Of a stretch of 62,622 bases of DNA, positions 17,682 through 25,854 are shown in pieces (the stretch's first letter is position 1; the number at the start of each line of letters is the position of its first letter). Made by a program: the position numbers and the translations under genes. The notes beneath the pieces were generated by a model that made no database searches, was not told the DNA's origin, and saw only the letters and a list, made by a program, of their open reading frames with translations. The stretch lies in the IMG/VR virus record IMGVR_UViG_3300043395_001957, positions 1-62,622 of that record; one strand, written 5' to 3'. This DNA comes from a virus.

Positions 17682-18494
17682 TTAAAGTGTGAAAATATAA
17701 TCATATACGGCAGTTCTTTCCAATGATGTAAGCGTTCTGTTGTATATTATTACAGTTTTTATTCTACCATTAAACCAGTTAAATACGTTGCCCAAATTAT
17801 TTATTCTAGATGCTATTGTAATTGGTGGGTCATCTGGGTCCCAATTTTCGTTTGGAACAGTTTGTGCATTCGTTATTGAAATATTATTTGCATAAACATT
17901 TTTATTTCCGCTAGAATCTACATCAAGTGTCAATATAGTTCTTACACCTCTACTTATACTATTTGAATTATTACCCGTAACACCTGTTGGGGTTGTGTTT
18001 ACAGCAGATTCTATTGTATTACCTAAACCTGCAGAATTAAGTTCAAATAAAAATTTATAAACAGTTCCTTGGTCTTTCCAACCTGCTACAATCGCTCCTT
18101 CTGGGTCTAAAAAAGAACCAGACGTAGGTGTGATATCTGCAAATAAAGTAAACCCACCTCTAACACTTCCTGTTAAATAGTTTTGCAATGCACTACCTGA
18201 TTGTAATATTGCGTATTGCTGAGAACTACTTGCAAATAAAAATCCATCAATAGAACTGAATGTTGGCGAATTTACTAATGTAAAATTATTTCCATTTCCA
18301 CTTATATCATACCATACAGTTCCACTTCCAGAATATGATGATGTTGTATTATTCAATTCCAACAATCTATTAGATGTTACGGGGTTACTACCACTTACAC
18401 CAAATACTTGAGTGCTGCCTAAGTATGCAGAACTTACAGTAGATGAACCTAAGTATATACTACTAATTGTTGAACTTGCTAATGCTATACTCAT
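17682..18494 (-). CDS. LamG-like lectin domain protein (A only)
   Basis: A 270-residue protein with an N-terminal run of short repeats (SSTISSIYLGSSTVSSAYLGS) and a C-terminal concanavalin/LamG type domain from about residue 40. Features are LELNNTTSSYSGSGTVWYDISGNGNNFTLVN, GFTLFADITP, WFNGRIKTVIIYNRTLTSLE. It starts 2 bases before the fibre's stop codon region ends and is absent from unit B, where scaffold follows the fibre directly. It is probably a glycan-binding cap or accessory of the 1044-residue fibre, gained or lost as a cassette. Confidence 0.7.
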   Translation of the reverse strand: MSIALASSTISSIYLGSSTVSSAYLGSTQVFGVSGSNPVTSNRLLELNNTTSSYSGSGTVWYDISGNGNNFTLVNSPTFSSIDGFLFASSSQQYAILQSGSALQNYLTGSVRGGFTLFADITPTSGSFLDPEGAIVAGWKDQGTVYKFLFELNSAGLGNTIESAVNTTPTGVTGNNSNSISRGVRTILTLDVDSSGNKNVYANNISITNAQTVPNENWDPDDPPITIASRINNLGNVFNWFNGRIKTVIIYNRTLTSLERTAVYDYIFTL

Positions 18495-18495
18495 A

Positions 18496-21400
18496 TTAAA
18501 CTATTATGTATAATGTATTTGGGTCTTTAGTTACTATTGCTAAATATTCAGCAGAACTCAATGAAATTATTTTTGTTACTGCTGCCGTACCTGTAAATGT
18601 ATCACCAACGTTTGTTACAACACTGCCACTTGCACTTCCAGATAAGAAGTTCATAGAGCCTGTAAATGATGAATCTCCAGCTACGTTTAAACTTCCGCTT
18701 AAGAAAGCGTTAGAGCCCGAATCAATTAATAATCCGTTTCTTCTGCTTGAAGTTGAAGTACCTGTACCTACAACGAACACAGTGTTGTTTGATAATACAT
18801 CGGTATTAAATCTACCAACGATTACAGTTCCTCTATCTGCTGCCTGTGTTGCTGCAGTTTGTAATGCTGATGAGCCTGTTACGTTTAAGCCATGTCCGAT
18901 TAAAGCAACACTATTTAAGTTTGAGTTATCTCCTAATAAGTTTGCTGATGCAGAGTGTGCTGAACCTAACATTACATTATTTGCAAATTGTCTAGGTGTA
19001 GTCAATGTAGTATTACTACCACTTGCAACTAATGAATAGTTAGAACCAACAAATAAACCATTTGCAACACTTACAAAATTACCAGCTGCAGTTGAGCCAC
19101 TATATAAGTTATTTATAGTTAAATTACCTTGTAAGTTATTACTAGCAAATCCAATAGATGAACTATCCATATTAAGGACTAGTGCTCCGCCTAAGTTATT
19201 CAGCTGAATATTAGGTGCGTTTACTAATGTAGTTTTATTTGCAACTGCTTGTATTGTTGCATTACTAAAGTTATTTGTAAAGTTTAATCCTGCTGATGCT
19301 GAAACAAAAGATGTTGCTGCTGCAGAACCAAAGTTTATATTACCACCATTTATAGTATTATGTGATATAGTATATGCTGATGAACTAACAGGTGTTCTCA
19401 TAAAGATAGTACCTGCTCCATTAATTATATTTGCGTTCATTACAGGCGATATACTCAACGAGCCAGTCAATTGTGGAACGGAGCCTGAAGTAATAAAAAT
19501 ATTATTACCACCACCAACGTATCTATTGAATGTAGCAGTTGCTGCACCTGGTGATTGGAATATGTTTGAACTACCACTAACAATAGTTGCAGTAGTTAAT
19601 GCGTTGTTTTTAAATATTAAGTTTGAATTACTTCCACTTACTGATGCGGTTACATATGCTAATGATGATGTGAATCCATCAGCAATCATCCATACGTTTC
19701 TACCATAGAATGATGCGGTTGTATTTACTTTAAATCCACCAAATGCTGATGGAGCGATTTCAACTGCACCACTTTCAGCAAGAGTTACTTTGTTATCTCT
19801 CCAATCCATTTGAATTGGTTTAGCATTATCCGATTCTCTTGTAATCAATAATACTGGCTCAAAAGGATTTGATTTAAGTGTATAGTTAGAGCCTGTTGTA
19901 GAACTTAATCCAAATGTAATAGCTGAGCCCGAATAGTTTTGTACGCCTGATGTGTTTTGGAATACAATAGGAGTAAAAAATGTAGTTAGTCCATTAATGA
20001 ATGTATTACTACCATCAAATAAGTTTGAGCCTGTTGTTGCGAATCTAGCATTTAATAATTGTTGTGATGCAGTAAATGCATTAAATGTATCTGCTTTAGC
20101 AAATGATGAAGATGGTTGGTTTTTCCATAAAGAAGAACTTGCTTCATATACCAATACATCACCTTGCTGTTCTGATACTATTCTAACGTTATGTAATTCG
20201 TTTAATTCCCATCCATTACTAACATTAACAAATATTGAACCATTGTTTGATTGTACTCTTAGTACTTCACCAAGGGTTACTATGTTTAAAGGTGCTTGTG
20301 GTGCTACGTTTGTAAATTGACCTGAAGAAGATAGGTAAATTAAATCACCTGCATTCATTCCGGCAGTATTCACACCAATTACTTTACCAATTACAGTAAT
20401 ATCAGCGTAATCACCACTAACCGCAGTGTTTGCTAATATACCTAGTGTATTAGATGAATTTGCTTCACTATCATAAGATGCGGTATTGAATCTCGGATTA
20501 TCTCCTGTTGCTCCACTAATTCTTACAACAGTACCAATAGGTAGAGTTGATTGGTTAGCGTTTATAGCTGAAACAATTACATCTCTAGCGAATGATGCGG
20601 TTGCTGCATTTTCAGCGTATGATGCACTAACTGCACTACCTGTTGCTACAGTTACACTAAATGTACTTGCATCTCCTTTTGTAAATGTGATTGTTGCGTT
20701 ATTAGCAGATGCAGTTACTATTGTTGATGCGGTAATAGAAGAACTAACAAATCCTAAATTAGTTATTTGCTGTGAACCTGAAATAGTTCCTGCTGGCAAT
20801 ATAGAGCCTGTGATATCAGGTATATTTACTGCGAATGTAGAGTTATCACCTTTTGTGAATGTAAGGTTACGAGTTCCATTATTAAATGATGCAGTTATCA
20901 ATGATGATGCAGTAATTGCTGCAGTTACCCAACTTCCACTTTGTGCTTCAATTGAGTTTAATCTTTGATTTGCTGATTGTGTGAATGCGTTAGTACCTGC
21001 TATCGAAGCAGTAAACGATTCTATTGAATCTACTCTACCATCTATTGATTGTGTGAATGCGTTAAATTCAGTTTGTGATGCAAAGTTTGTATCTAATGAA
21101 GTACTGAATGCTTCTAATGCATCTACTCTACTATCAAATGATGCACTAGCATTTATGTATGATTGTGTAAATGCGTTGAAAGAAGAAGTATTTAATTTTG
21201 TATCAATACTATTTTGCAATGCCCCTGTTGCTGCTGCTAATTCAGTTTGAGTTACATATGTTACATCTAATGATGCAGTAAATGATTCTAATGAATTCAA
21301 TCTTTGATTTTGTGCATTATCTACCGCTGCTACTGAAGCAGAGTTTGCGTATGATGATGTTGCTGCTTCTAAAGCATCTAAACGAGCATCTGCTGATGCA

Positions 21401-21630
21401 CTAAATAACTCTAAGTTATTAATTGCTTCTGCTGATGCAGATGGGTCTAATTCAAGTATTCTCTGATTAAACGAAGCACTATCAGCATTATATGATATCT
21501 CATCAACTAATGAGTCTATCATATCTGTATTGAATCCCCTTAATCGTGATGGAGTAATCTGTCCATTATTATTATTAGGAAATTGCGTATTGTTTTCTAC
21601 CTTTAAGGCCTGTTTTGAAATTTCTGCCAT
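18496..21630 (-). CDS. Long repetitive tail fibre (A)
   Basis: A 1044-residue protein very rich in Ser, Ala, Thr and Asn. The N-terminal ~55 residues (MAEISKQALKVENNTQFPNNNNGQITP) are shared with 51962-55096 and probably anchor it. Residues about 60-240 hold coiled-coil-like repeats of the QRLNSLESFTAS / NAFTQS type. Further on are beta-repeat stretches, and a region about 690-1000 related to B (NRYVGGGNNIF, GTGTSTSSRRNGLLIDSGSN). The extreme end, ADPNTLYIIV-like (KDPNTLYIIV), is unit-specific. It looks like a trimeric fibre of beta-helical and coiled-coil segments. Equal length in both units despite different middles is notable. Confidence 0.75.
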   Translation of the reverse strand: MAEISKQALKVENNTQFPNNNNGQITPSRLRGFNTDMIDSLVDEISYNADSASFNQRILELDPSASAEAINNLELFSASADARLDALEAATSSYANSASVAAVDNAQNQRLNSLESFTASLDVTYVTQTELAAATGALQNSIDTKLNTSSFNAFTQSYINASASFDSRVDALEAFSTSLDTNFASQTEFNAFTQSIDGRVDSIESFTASIAGTNAFTQSANQRLNSIEAQSGSWVTAAITASSLITASFNNGTRNLTFTKGDNSTFAVNIPDITGSILPAGTISGSQQITNLGFVSSSITASTIVTASANNATITFTKGDASTFSVTVATGSAVSASYAENAATASFARDVIVSAINANQSTLPIGTVVRISGATGDNPRFNTASYDSEANSSNTLGILANTAVSGDYADITVIGKVIGVNTAGMNAGDLIYLSSSGQFTNVAPQAPLNIVTLGEVLRVQSNNGSIFVNVSNGWELNELHNVRIVSEQQGDVLVYEASSSLWKNQPSSSFAKADTFNAFTASQQLLNARFATTGSNLFDGSNTFINGLTTFFTPIVFQNTSGVQNYSGSAITFGLSSTTGSNYTLKSNPFEPVLLITRESDNAKPIQMDWRDNKVTLAESGAVEIAPSAFGGFKVNTTASFYGRNVWMIADGFTSSLAYVTASVSGSNSNLIFKNNALTTATIVSGSSNIFQSPGAATATFNRYVGGGNNIFITSGSVPQLTGSLSISPVMNANIINGAGTIFMRTPVSSSAYTISHNTINGGNINFGSAAATSFVSASAGLNFTNNFSNATIQAVANKTTLVNAPNIQLNNLGGALVLNMDSSSIGFASNNLQGNLTINNLYSGSTAAGNFVSVANGLFVGSNYSLVASGSNTTLTTPRQFANNVMLGSAHSASANLLGDNSNLNSVALIGHGLNVTGSSALQTAATQAADRGTVIVGRFNTDVLSNNTVFVVGTGTSTSSRRNGLLIDSGSNAFLSGSLNVAGDSSFTGSMNFLSGSASGSVVTNVGDTFTGTAAVTKIISLSSAEYLAIVTKDPNTLYIIV

Positions 21631-21644
21631 GTTATATTTTTATT

Positions 21645-21917
21645 TTAATCTAAAACGATATCAAATCCATCAGAGTAACCATCACTAAATGCACCACCTT
21701 TAGTTCTGTTTGGTGATTCTATTTGTCCAATACCCTGTTGCATTAATGCACCTTGACAACATCTAACATCATACGTGTCAGAATCTAAACACAAACACGC
21801 TCTTCTGCTATTCTTAGGAGAAGATAAACCACGTGTTGGCCCGATATAGTAGCCAGAGTTATTCTCCCTGTTTACTGAATATCTTAAAGCACCATTTCTA
21901 CTATTTGACCAAGGCAT
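21645..21917 (-). CDS. Conserved small Cys protein between frameshift gene and fibre (A)
   Basis: A 90-residue protein almost identical to 55113-55385. Conserved Cys pattern RRACLCLDSDTYDVRCCQGAL, Arg/Asn-rich N-terminus (MPWSNSRNGALRYSVNRENNSGYY), and a GGAFSDGYSDGFDIVL end. The four cysteines may bind metal or cross-link. It probably belongs to the virion or its assembly, by position. Function not known. Confidence 0.75.
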   Translation of the reverse strand: MPWSNSRNGALRYSVNRENNSGYYIGPTRGLSSPKNSRRACLCLDSDTYDVRCCQGALMQQGIGQIESPNRTKGGAFSDGYSDGFDIVLD

Positions 21918-21933
21918 AATAAATTCTTTATAG

Positions 21934-21963
21934 ACTTAACAATGTTTAGATTAAAAATGGTAG
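21934..21963 (-). promoter_or_regulatory. Bipartite late-type promoter candidate (A)
   Basis: CTAC, 18 bases, then TGTTAAGT on the minus strand, 16 bases before the ATG of the 90-residue gene. Unit B keeps the two boxes and the 18-base spacer at 55401-55431 while the spacer sequence differs. Confidence 0.6.
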
Positions 21964-21969
21964 AAGTAT

Positions 21970-22233
21970 TTAACCGCTTATCTTTTTCATTGCTTCTTTG
22001 TGTAATAAAGTTTCTAACTGAGCTTTATCAGATTTATACGCTAGATACAATAAACACTTCTCAAGCGGTTCTTTTACTACTTCATCGATTTCCTTAATCT
22101 TTCCATCGGCGAGTTGAATGATAGTTGAATAAGCTCTCCACTTCTTTGAAAAATTGACCTCATGTTGTGAGGAAGCTCCACTTCCTTCAAAGAGTTCAGC
22201 ATATCTTTCAGTAAGTCCGTTTGTAAATGAACA
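21970..22233 (-). CDS. -1 frame extension of the frameshift protein (A)
   Basis: Open frame reached by a -1 slip on the T9 run (22241-22233). It continues CSFTNGLTERYAEL and ends KAQLETLLHKEAMKKISG. It has no ATG of its own at the right place (only a TTG upstream of the run) and is better conserved with B than the zero-frame tail is (NFSKKWRAYSTII-LADG, PLEKCLLYL, LHKEAMK). It should exist only as the C-terminus of a 255-residue fusion. Confidence 0.7.
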   Translation of the reverse strand, partial: CSFTNGLTERYAELFEGSGASSQHEVNFSKKWRAYSTIIQLADGKIKEIDEVVKEPLEKCLLYLAYKSDKAQLETLLHKEAMKKISG

Positions 22234-22736
22234 AAAAAAAACAGCGCTCCCCAATGAACTTCCATATTAACACCTAACCATTTAGTTTCCTCTATATCTC
22301 CATCATATGGACGGATGGAATACATCTTACCTTTCTTATTTGTAACTGGTCTATATAATATGGACATTATCTTTGCCCAATTCTTATCGATTTGTATAGT
22401 ATCGTATTGAGTAATATCAGCATAAGCACCATAAGCCATCTTACTTAAATTAGGTTCGAATCCATATTCAGTTCCATCTATTGTAACAAATGGTTGTAAT
22501 TCAATAGTTTCAGGTGATATAAATTCAGCTAATCTGCTTTTTAACTTTAAGTATGATTCAGATGATAACCCCTTTATATATTCAGGTTCTAGTCCGCATA
22601 GGTGATGTAACATTAATGCAACTTGTGCTTCTTCCTCATCTCTATATGCTTCTAAATCTGCTTGCAATGCAAGATATTGTTTAAGAGTTACATCTTTCCA
22701 CGTTGTTGGTATCTCTAATGTTAATGTTTGTTTCAT
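22077..22736 (-). CDS. Frameshift-site protein, zero-frame product (tail assembly chaperone candidate, A)
   Basis: A 219-residue protein starting in an ATGA overlap with the coiled-coil peptide gene. Conserved blocks are PTTWKDVTLKQYLALQAD, LMLHHLCGL, IKGLSSESYLKLKSRLAEFISP, NLSKMAYGAYADITQYDTI, IMSILYRPVTNKKG-MYSIRPYDGDI and HWGALFFFV. At residues 166-168 the mRNA holds CUG-U9-GUU, a slippery run. Slipping back one base fuses residues 1-168 to the 87-residue -1 frame, giving 255 residues. Siphovirus tail assembly chaperones (lambda G/GT type) use such a shift; the position after the terminase instead of before the tape measure is unusual, so the role is tentative. Confidence 0.7.
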   Translation of the reverse strand: MKQTLTLEIPTTWKDVTLKQYLALQADLEAYRDEEEAQVALMLHHLCGLEPEYIKGLSSESYLKLKSRLAEFISPETIELQPFVTIDGTEYGFEPNLSKMAYGAYADITQYDTIQIDKNWAKIMSILYRPVTNKKGKMYSIRPYDGDIEETKWLGVNMEVHWGALFFFVHLQTDLLKDMLNSLKEVELPHNMRSIFQRSGELIQLSFNSPMERLRKSMK

Positions 22737-22906
22737 GCTGTGTATGTATTTAATATTTGTTTTAATTGTTTGTTTTTAGCCATTTCGTTTTTCAGCATTG
22801 CATCCATAGCAATGATTTTGGCTTTCAACTCTTCGTTTTGTTGTTGAGTTTGTGCTACATATAATAGTAGTTCTCTTATTTCTTCTGATGTGTATATTTG
22901 ACTCAT
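22733..22906 (-). CDS. 57-residue coiled-coil peptide between terminase and frameshift gene (A)
   Basis: Short gene joined to both neighbours by ATGA overlaps (22903-22906 and 22733-22736). The product reads MSQIYTSEEIRELLLYVAQT and continues as a heptad-like helix (NEELKAKIIAMDAMLKNEMAKNKQLKQIL in parts). Unit B encodes the same peptide at 56200-56373 with an identical IIAMDAMLKNEMAKNKQLK core. The overlaps and conservation make it a real gene. Role unknown; perhaps a partner of terminase or of the frameshift protein. Confidence 0.85.
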   Translation of the reverse strand: MSQIYTSEEIRELLLYVAQTQQQNEELKAKIIAMDAMLKNEMAKNKQLKQILNTYTA

Positions 22907-24057
22907 CGTATTGATATTGAATATTGTCCTTTGTTAACTGCTTTTTGTGATAGTTTCATCATACAACAATATCGTGCTGCATCGATTAAGTGGTCTAAGC
23001 CCCCTTCTGGTGTATCCGTAACATAACCATATTTGTCAGTTGCATATTGATATGAGTATAATTCATTGATTAGGTTTTGGGATTTATTATGCACAAATAT
23101 CTTATAGTTGTTCATTACATTAATACCAAACTTAATACTATCCTTTCCTTTTGTTACAGGCTTTATATTAAAACCCATACGATATAATTCCTCAATTAGC
23201 CTTGGTTCTGCTGAATCAGCCCATATCTCTTCACTCTTTGTAATATCTAACTTCCTTAACCTATCAGCAATATCAGATGTTACTAATCCCTTTTCGTATA
23301 AATGCTCTTCTAAATAGATTCTATCGCCTGTCCTATATACTGCTACTAATGCAGTTGGGTCATTACTAAAACCAAAGTCTATTCCGAATCCAACGAAATC
23401 AGATTCAAAATGTCCGCATGTTTCAAATTGGAATATGGCTTTATCATTGGGTGCGTATTCACCTTTACCATATATCAACCATTTCTTTTGGTTTGTGTGT
23501 TGTAAATCTTCAATTGCTTTGACTACTGATTCTTCTAAGAATGGGTTATCCTTATATGTTGTTACAAATCTTTCGCAATCCTTCATTTGTCTTACCCAAT
23601 GATATGGTGATACCGTTGGATTCAATGCCATTATAATTTGACCTGTTGTTCTAATCATTAATTGGAATGCTGATTCTTCATCTATTTCAGAACACTCTTC
23701 TAAGAATAGTATAGATGATTTAATACCTCTAAGCTTTTCAGCATCATCAGTAGATACAAACTGAATGATTGAATCACCATATCGCCATATTCTGTCCGTT
23801 ATGTTGAAATCATCTTCTCTAAAGATATTCAGGCTTTTAAGTATATCGCTGAAATCCTTCATTACAGTCCTTTTAAGCGATGGAATTGTTTTCCTTACTA
23901 TTGTTATGGTCTGCGTACTTTCAATCGCTTTAACGATAAGATATTGAAGAATAGCGTATGTCTTACCGCTACGTGTTCCACCAATGTGTTGAGTGACACG
24001 ATGTTTACTTTCTAATAGATTCTCAAATGTTACAGTAGTATTAATCTTTACTTCCAC
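22903..24057 (-). CDS. terL: Terminase large subunit (A)
   Basis: A 384-residue packaging motor. The N-terminal ATPase has Walker A GGTRSGKT at 26-33 and a Walker B-like LFLEE at about 117-121. The C-terminal nuclease shows GIDFGFSNDPTALVAV, WADSAEPRLIEELYRMGF and DHLIDAARY, holding the usual acidic metal ligands. The start overlaps terS by 17 bases. Compared with unit B the nuclease half is much better conserved than the ATPase half, a sign of mosaic descent. Confidence 0.92.
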   Translation of the reverse strand: MEVKINTTVTFENLLESKHRVTQHIGGTRSGKTYAILQYLIVKAIESTQTITIVRKTIPSLKRTVMKDFSDILKSLNIFREDDFNITDRIWRYGDSIIQFVSTDDAEKLRGIKSSILFLEECSEIDEESAFQLMIRTTGQIIMALNPTVSPYHWVRQMKDCERFVTTYKDNPFLEESVVKAIEDLQHTNQKKWLIYGKGEYAPNDKAIFQFETCGHFESDFVGFGIDFGFSNDPTALVAVYRTGDRIYLEEHLYEKGLVTSDIADRLRKLDITKSEEIWADSAEPRLIEELYRMGFNIKPVTKGKDSIKFGINVMNNYKIFVHNKSQNLINELYSYQYATDKYGYVTDTPEGGLDHLIDAARYCCMMKLSQKAVNKGQYSISIR

Positions 24058-24334
24058 TCTTCGTAATGTTTACTGATATAGATTGTATCCTTTGGTCAAT
24101 CTCTGCTCTCATCTCTGTTCTACTCAACTTAGGTAAAGTAAATTCCATTAACTTCAGTGCTAATTCGATTGCACGTTCCGGGTCGTCTTTTCTGATTTTC
24201 TCTAAGTCTGCTGATAGTGTGTTCAATGTATTATCTACTGCTCTTGCAATTGTCAGCTTCATCATTTCAGTTGAACGATTGATTGCGCCTTTTGGTCTGC
24301 CAGTTGCCAGTTTATGTCCTTTTTGAAATCCCAT
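24041..24334 (-). CDS. terS: Terminase small subunit (A)
   Basis: A 97-residue basic protein beginning GFQKGHKLATGRPKGAINRSTE, the pattern of short small terminases, with a helical middle (LEKIRKDDPERAIELALKLMEF) and a polar tail. It lies immediately upstream of terL with overlapping ends and would recognise viral DNA for packaging. A TGTTAAAC element and AT-rich leader precede it. Confidence 0.8.
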   Translation of the reverse strand: MGFQKGHKLATGRPKGAINRSTEMMKLTIARAVDNTLNTLSADLEKIRKDDPERAIELALKLMEFTLPKLSRTEMRAEIDQRIQSISVNITKSGSKD

Positions 24335-24364
24335 ATTAAATCCTATTATTTAAATATCATAACA

Positions 24365-24372
24365 GTTTAACA
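24365..24372 (-). promoter_or_regulatory. TGTTAAAC element before terS (A)
   Basis: The minus strand has CTAC, 16 bases, TGTTAAAC, about 30 bases before the terS ATG. B has CTAC, 15 bases, TGTTACAT at 57843-57850. The spacing is shorter than at the best sites. Confidence 0.35.
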
Positions 24373-24414
24373 TCTACCTATTGGGTTTGTAGTTGATGGA
24401 TATATATGTATATA

Positions 24415-24549
24415 TTATTCAAAGAGCCCTTTCCAAACTGTCAATAGCATATCCATAGCCATTGCTAATATACTAAATCCAAATAGTAATCCTATATACG
24501 CTAATATTAATTCCCATAGTGGGTCTCTTTCCTTTTTATTATCTTTCAT
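24415..24549 (-). CDS. 44-residue single-membrane-span protein (A)
   Basis: ATG at 24549, stop TAA at 24415. The product reads MKDNKKERDPLWELILAYIG and then LLFGFSILAMAMDMLLTVWKGLFE: a charged N-terminus and one hydrophobic segment of about 22 residues. Unit B encodes a related 35-residue peptide at 57900-58007 in the same place before terS. Conservation in place and composition supports a real gene. A small membrane protein of this kind could serve lysis or membrane signalling, but nothing shows which. Confidence 0.7.
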   Translation of the reverse strand: MKDNKKERDPLWELILAYIGLLFGFSILAMAMDMLLTVWKGLFE

Positions 24550-24682
24550 CCCTTTCTACTCTTTCTAATAACCAAAATCCACATATGTTATCATCTTCGT
24601 CTACTACGACTATGTGATGGTTATGTGTATATGGTATTGTGTTCATATAAATCCTTTTATCTTTTACCCACATCCAGTCCAT
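24539..24682 (-). CDS. 47-residue hypothetical protein (A only)
   Basis: Starts 6 bases after the glycosyltransferase stop and overlaps the 44-residue membrane gene by 11 bases. Product MDWMWVKDKRIYMNTIPYTH followed by HHIVVVDEDDNICGFWLLERVERDER. A later in-frame ATG would give 35 residues. Good fit into the gene chain is the only evidence. Confidence 0.55.
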   Translation of the reverse strand: MDWMWVKDKRIYMNTIPYTHNHHIVVVDEDDNICGFWLLERVERDER

Positions 24683-24687
24683 TTGTA

Positions 24688-25296
24688 TTACTGGTATTTG
24701 CTGAACCATAATCTTTTATCTTCTTCCTTTATTGGATTGAATTCTGCTCTTCCGCTTGTTTGTTCGGATTCTCCACTCATTTTCCAATGCGTTATTTCAT
24801 AGTTCTGCTTTCCGCTTTTGTTGAACAACCAATCATCTCCGTAATGTACTTTTAAATCTTCAGGTATTTCTACATAAGAGTTTTTATGGATAGCAAATAC
24901 ACAACCATAACAATTAGGTCTATTCTTAATCGGTGCTACTCCACCACTACGATGTGGTCCTTGCCAACAGGTCACACCTGCTCCTATCATTCCTCTATCT
25001 TCCGTAATGTATTCTTCTAACTTATCTACAAAACTCCAATCGGTTTCCACATCATCGTTTACAAAAAGAAGTTTGTCGAACTTTGCTAATCGGTATCCTT
25101 TGTTCCATGCAGGGTTTACATAGGTGTTCTTACCTTCTCTTATGTGTACTACCTTTTTGAAATCTTCTAAATGTATTTCATCTGGTGTGTTATCTATTAC
25201 GATTATCTCTCCTACGGATTTGATTTCGTTTAGTGCTCTTATTGTTTCTATCCCTTCTCTTCCTTGCCACATTGTGGGCATTATTACTGATATCAT
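24688..25296 (-). CDS. GT2-like glycosyltransferase (A only)
   Basis: A 202-residue protein with a GT-A layout: MISVIMPTMWQGREGIETIRAL, EIIVIDNTPD, NPAWNKGYRLA, LLFVNDDVETDW (DDV as the metal motif) and GDDWLFNK with a likely catalytic acidic pair. It would transfer a sugar from a nucleotide donor; acceptor unknown. It sits 1 base behind the methyltransferase as a two-gene insert between the zinc-finger protein and terS, where unit B has a different small gene. Confidence 0.8.
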   Translation of the reverse strand: MISVIMPTMWQGREGIETIRALNEIKSVGEIIVIDNTPDEIHLEDFKKVVHIREGKNTYVNPAWNKGYRLAKFDKLLFVNDDVETDWSFVDKLEEYITEDRGMIGAGVTCWQGPHRSGGVAPIKNRPNCYGCVFAIHKNSYVEIPEDLKVHYGDDWLFNKSGKQNYEITHWKMSGESEQTSGRAEFNPIKEEDKRLWFSKYQ

Positions 25297-25297
25297 A

Positions 25298-25843
25298 TTA
25301 GTCGATTTTAGATTTGCTTCTTATTCCCCAAAAGTAAAGGTCATCAGGGTTTCTATTTTCTTTAAATTCGTATTCACTAAACCATATATCCAATGGAAAG
25401 TGTTCGAAATCTTCTCTATTTAAATTTTTATAATAATCGTTTTCGATTTGTGATGTGAATGGTGAATCTTGCGGTGATGTTCTTCTCGTTCCATGCTCTG
25501 GTCTATTTGCTGATGCACAACTGAATACTACCATACCGCCTTCCTTTGTTAATCTTACCATATTTGCGAATGTCAAAACCCAATACTCATCGTGCTCAAA
25601 ACATTCTGATGAAATGGTTACATCGAATAGTTTGTTTGATTTGAATTCGTGTCCTCTACTTACTACATCTACATTTGGTCCATTACCAATATCAATGCCA
25701 GTATATTCCGCATTGGTAAAAAGATATCTATTGTTTCCATTGATGTCCAAAGAGCCTACATCTAATACTCTTACACCACTAAATTTGTGTGGGAATCTAT
25801 CCCTTACGCTTTGCATAAATGCTTGTTGTTGCGAATGCGCCAT
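25298..25843 (-). CDS. SAM-dependent methyltransferase (A only)
   Basis: A 181-residue class I methyltransferase. Motif I is VRVLDVGSLDINGNNRY, the acidic strand-2 end is YTGIDIGNGPNVDVV, and FDVTISSECFEHDEYW and MVRLTKEGGMVVFSCA follow. No DNA-recognition domain is visible. Its coupling to the GT2 gene suggests modification of a sugar or host surface molecule rather than DNA, which is inference. Confidence 0.8.
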   Translation of the reverse strand: MAHSQQQAFMQSVRDRFPHKFSGVRVLDVGSLDINGNNRYLFTNAEYTGIDIGNGPNVDVVSRGHEFKSNKLFDVTISSECFEHDEYWVLTFANMVRLTKEGGMVVFSCASANRPEHGTRRTSPQDSPFTSQIENDYYKNLNREDFEHFPLDIWFSEYEFKENRNPDDLYFWGIRSKSKID

Positions 25844-25854
25844 AATTGTTTGTT

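Noticed and set aside
18506-21250. Long plus-strand frames opposite the fibre genes (also 52251-54968)
   Set aside because: Low-complexity Ser/Ala/Thr codons leave the opposite strand open by chance; A and B frames do not correspond.
24335-24414. tRNA or other RNA gene in the AT-rich gap before terS
   Set aside because: No cloverleaf or conserved loops; it only holds AT repeats and the promoter-like element. I saw no tRNA anywhere in the window.
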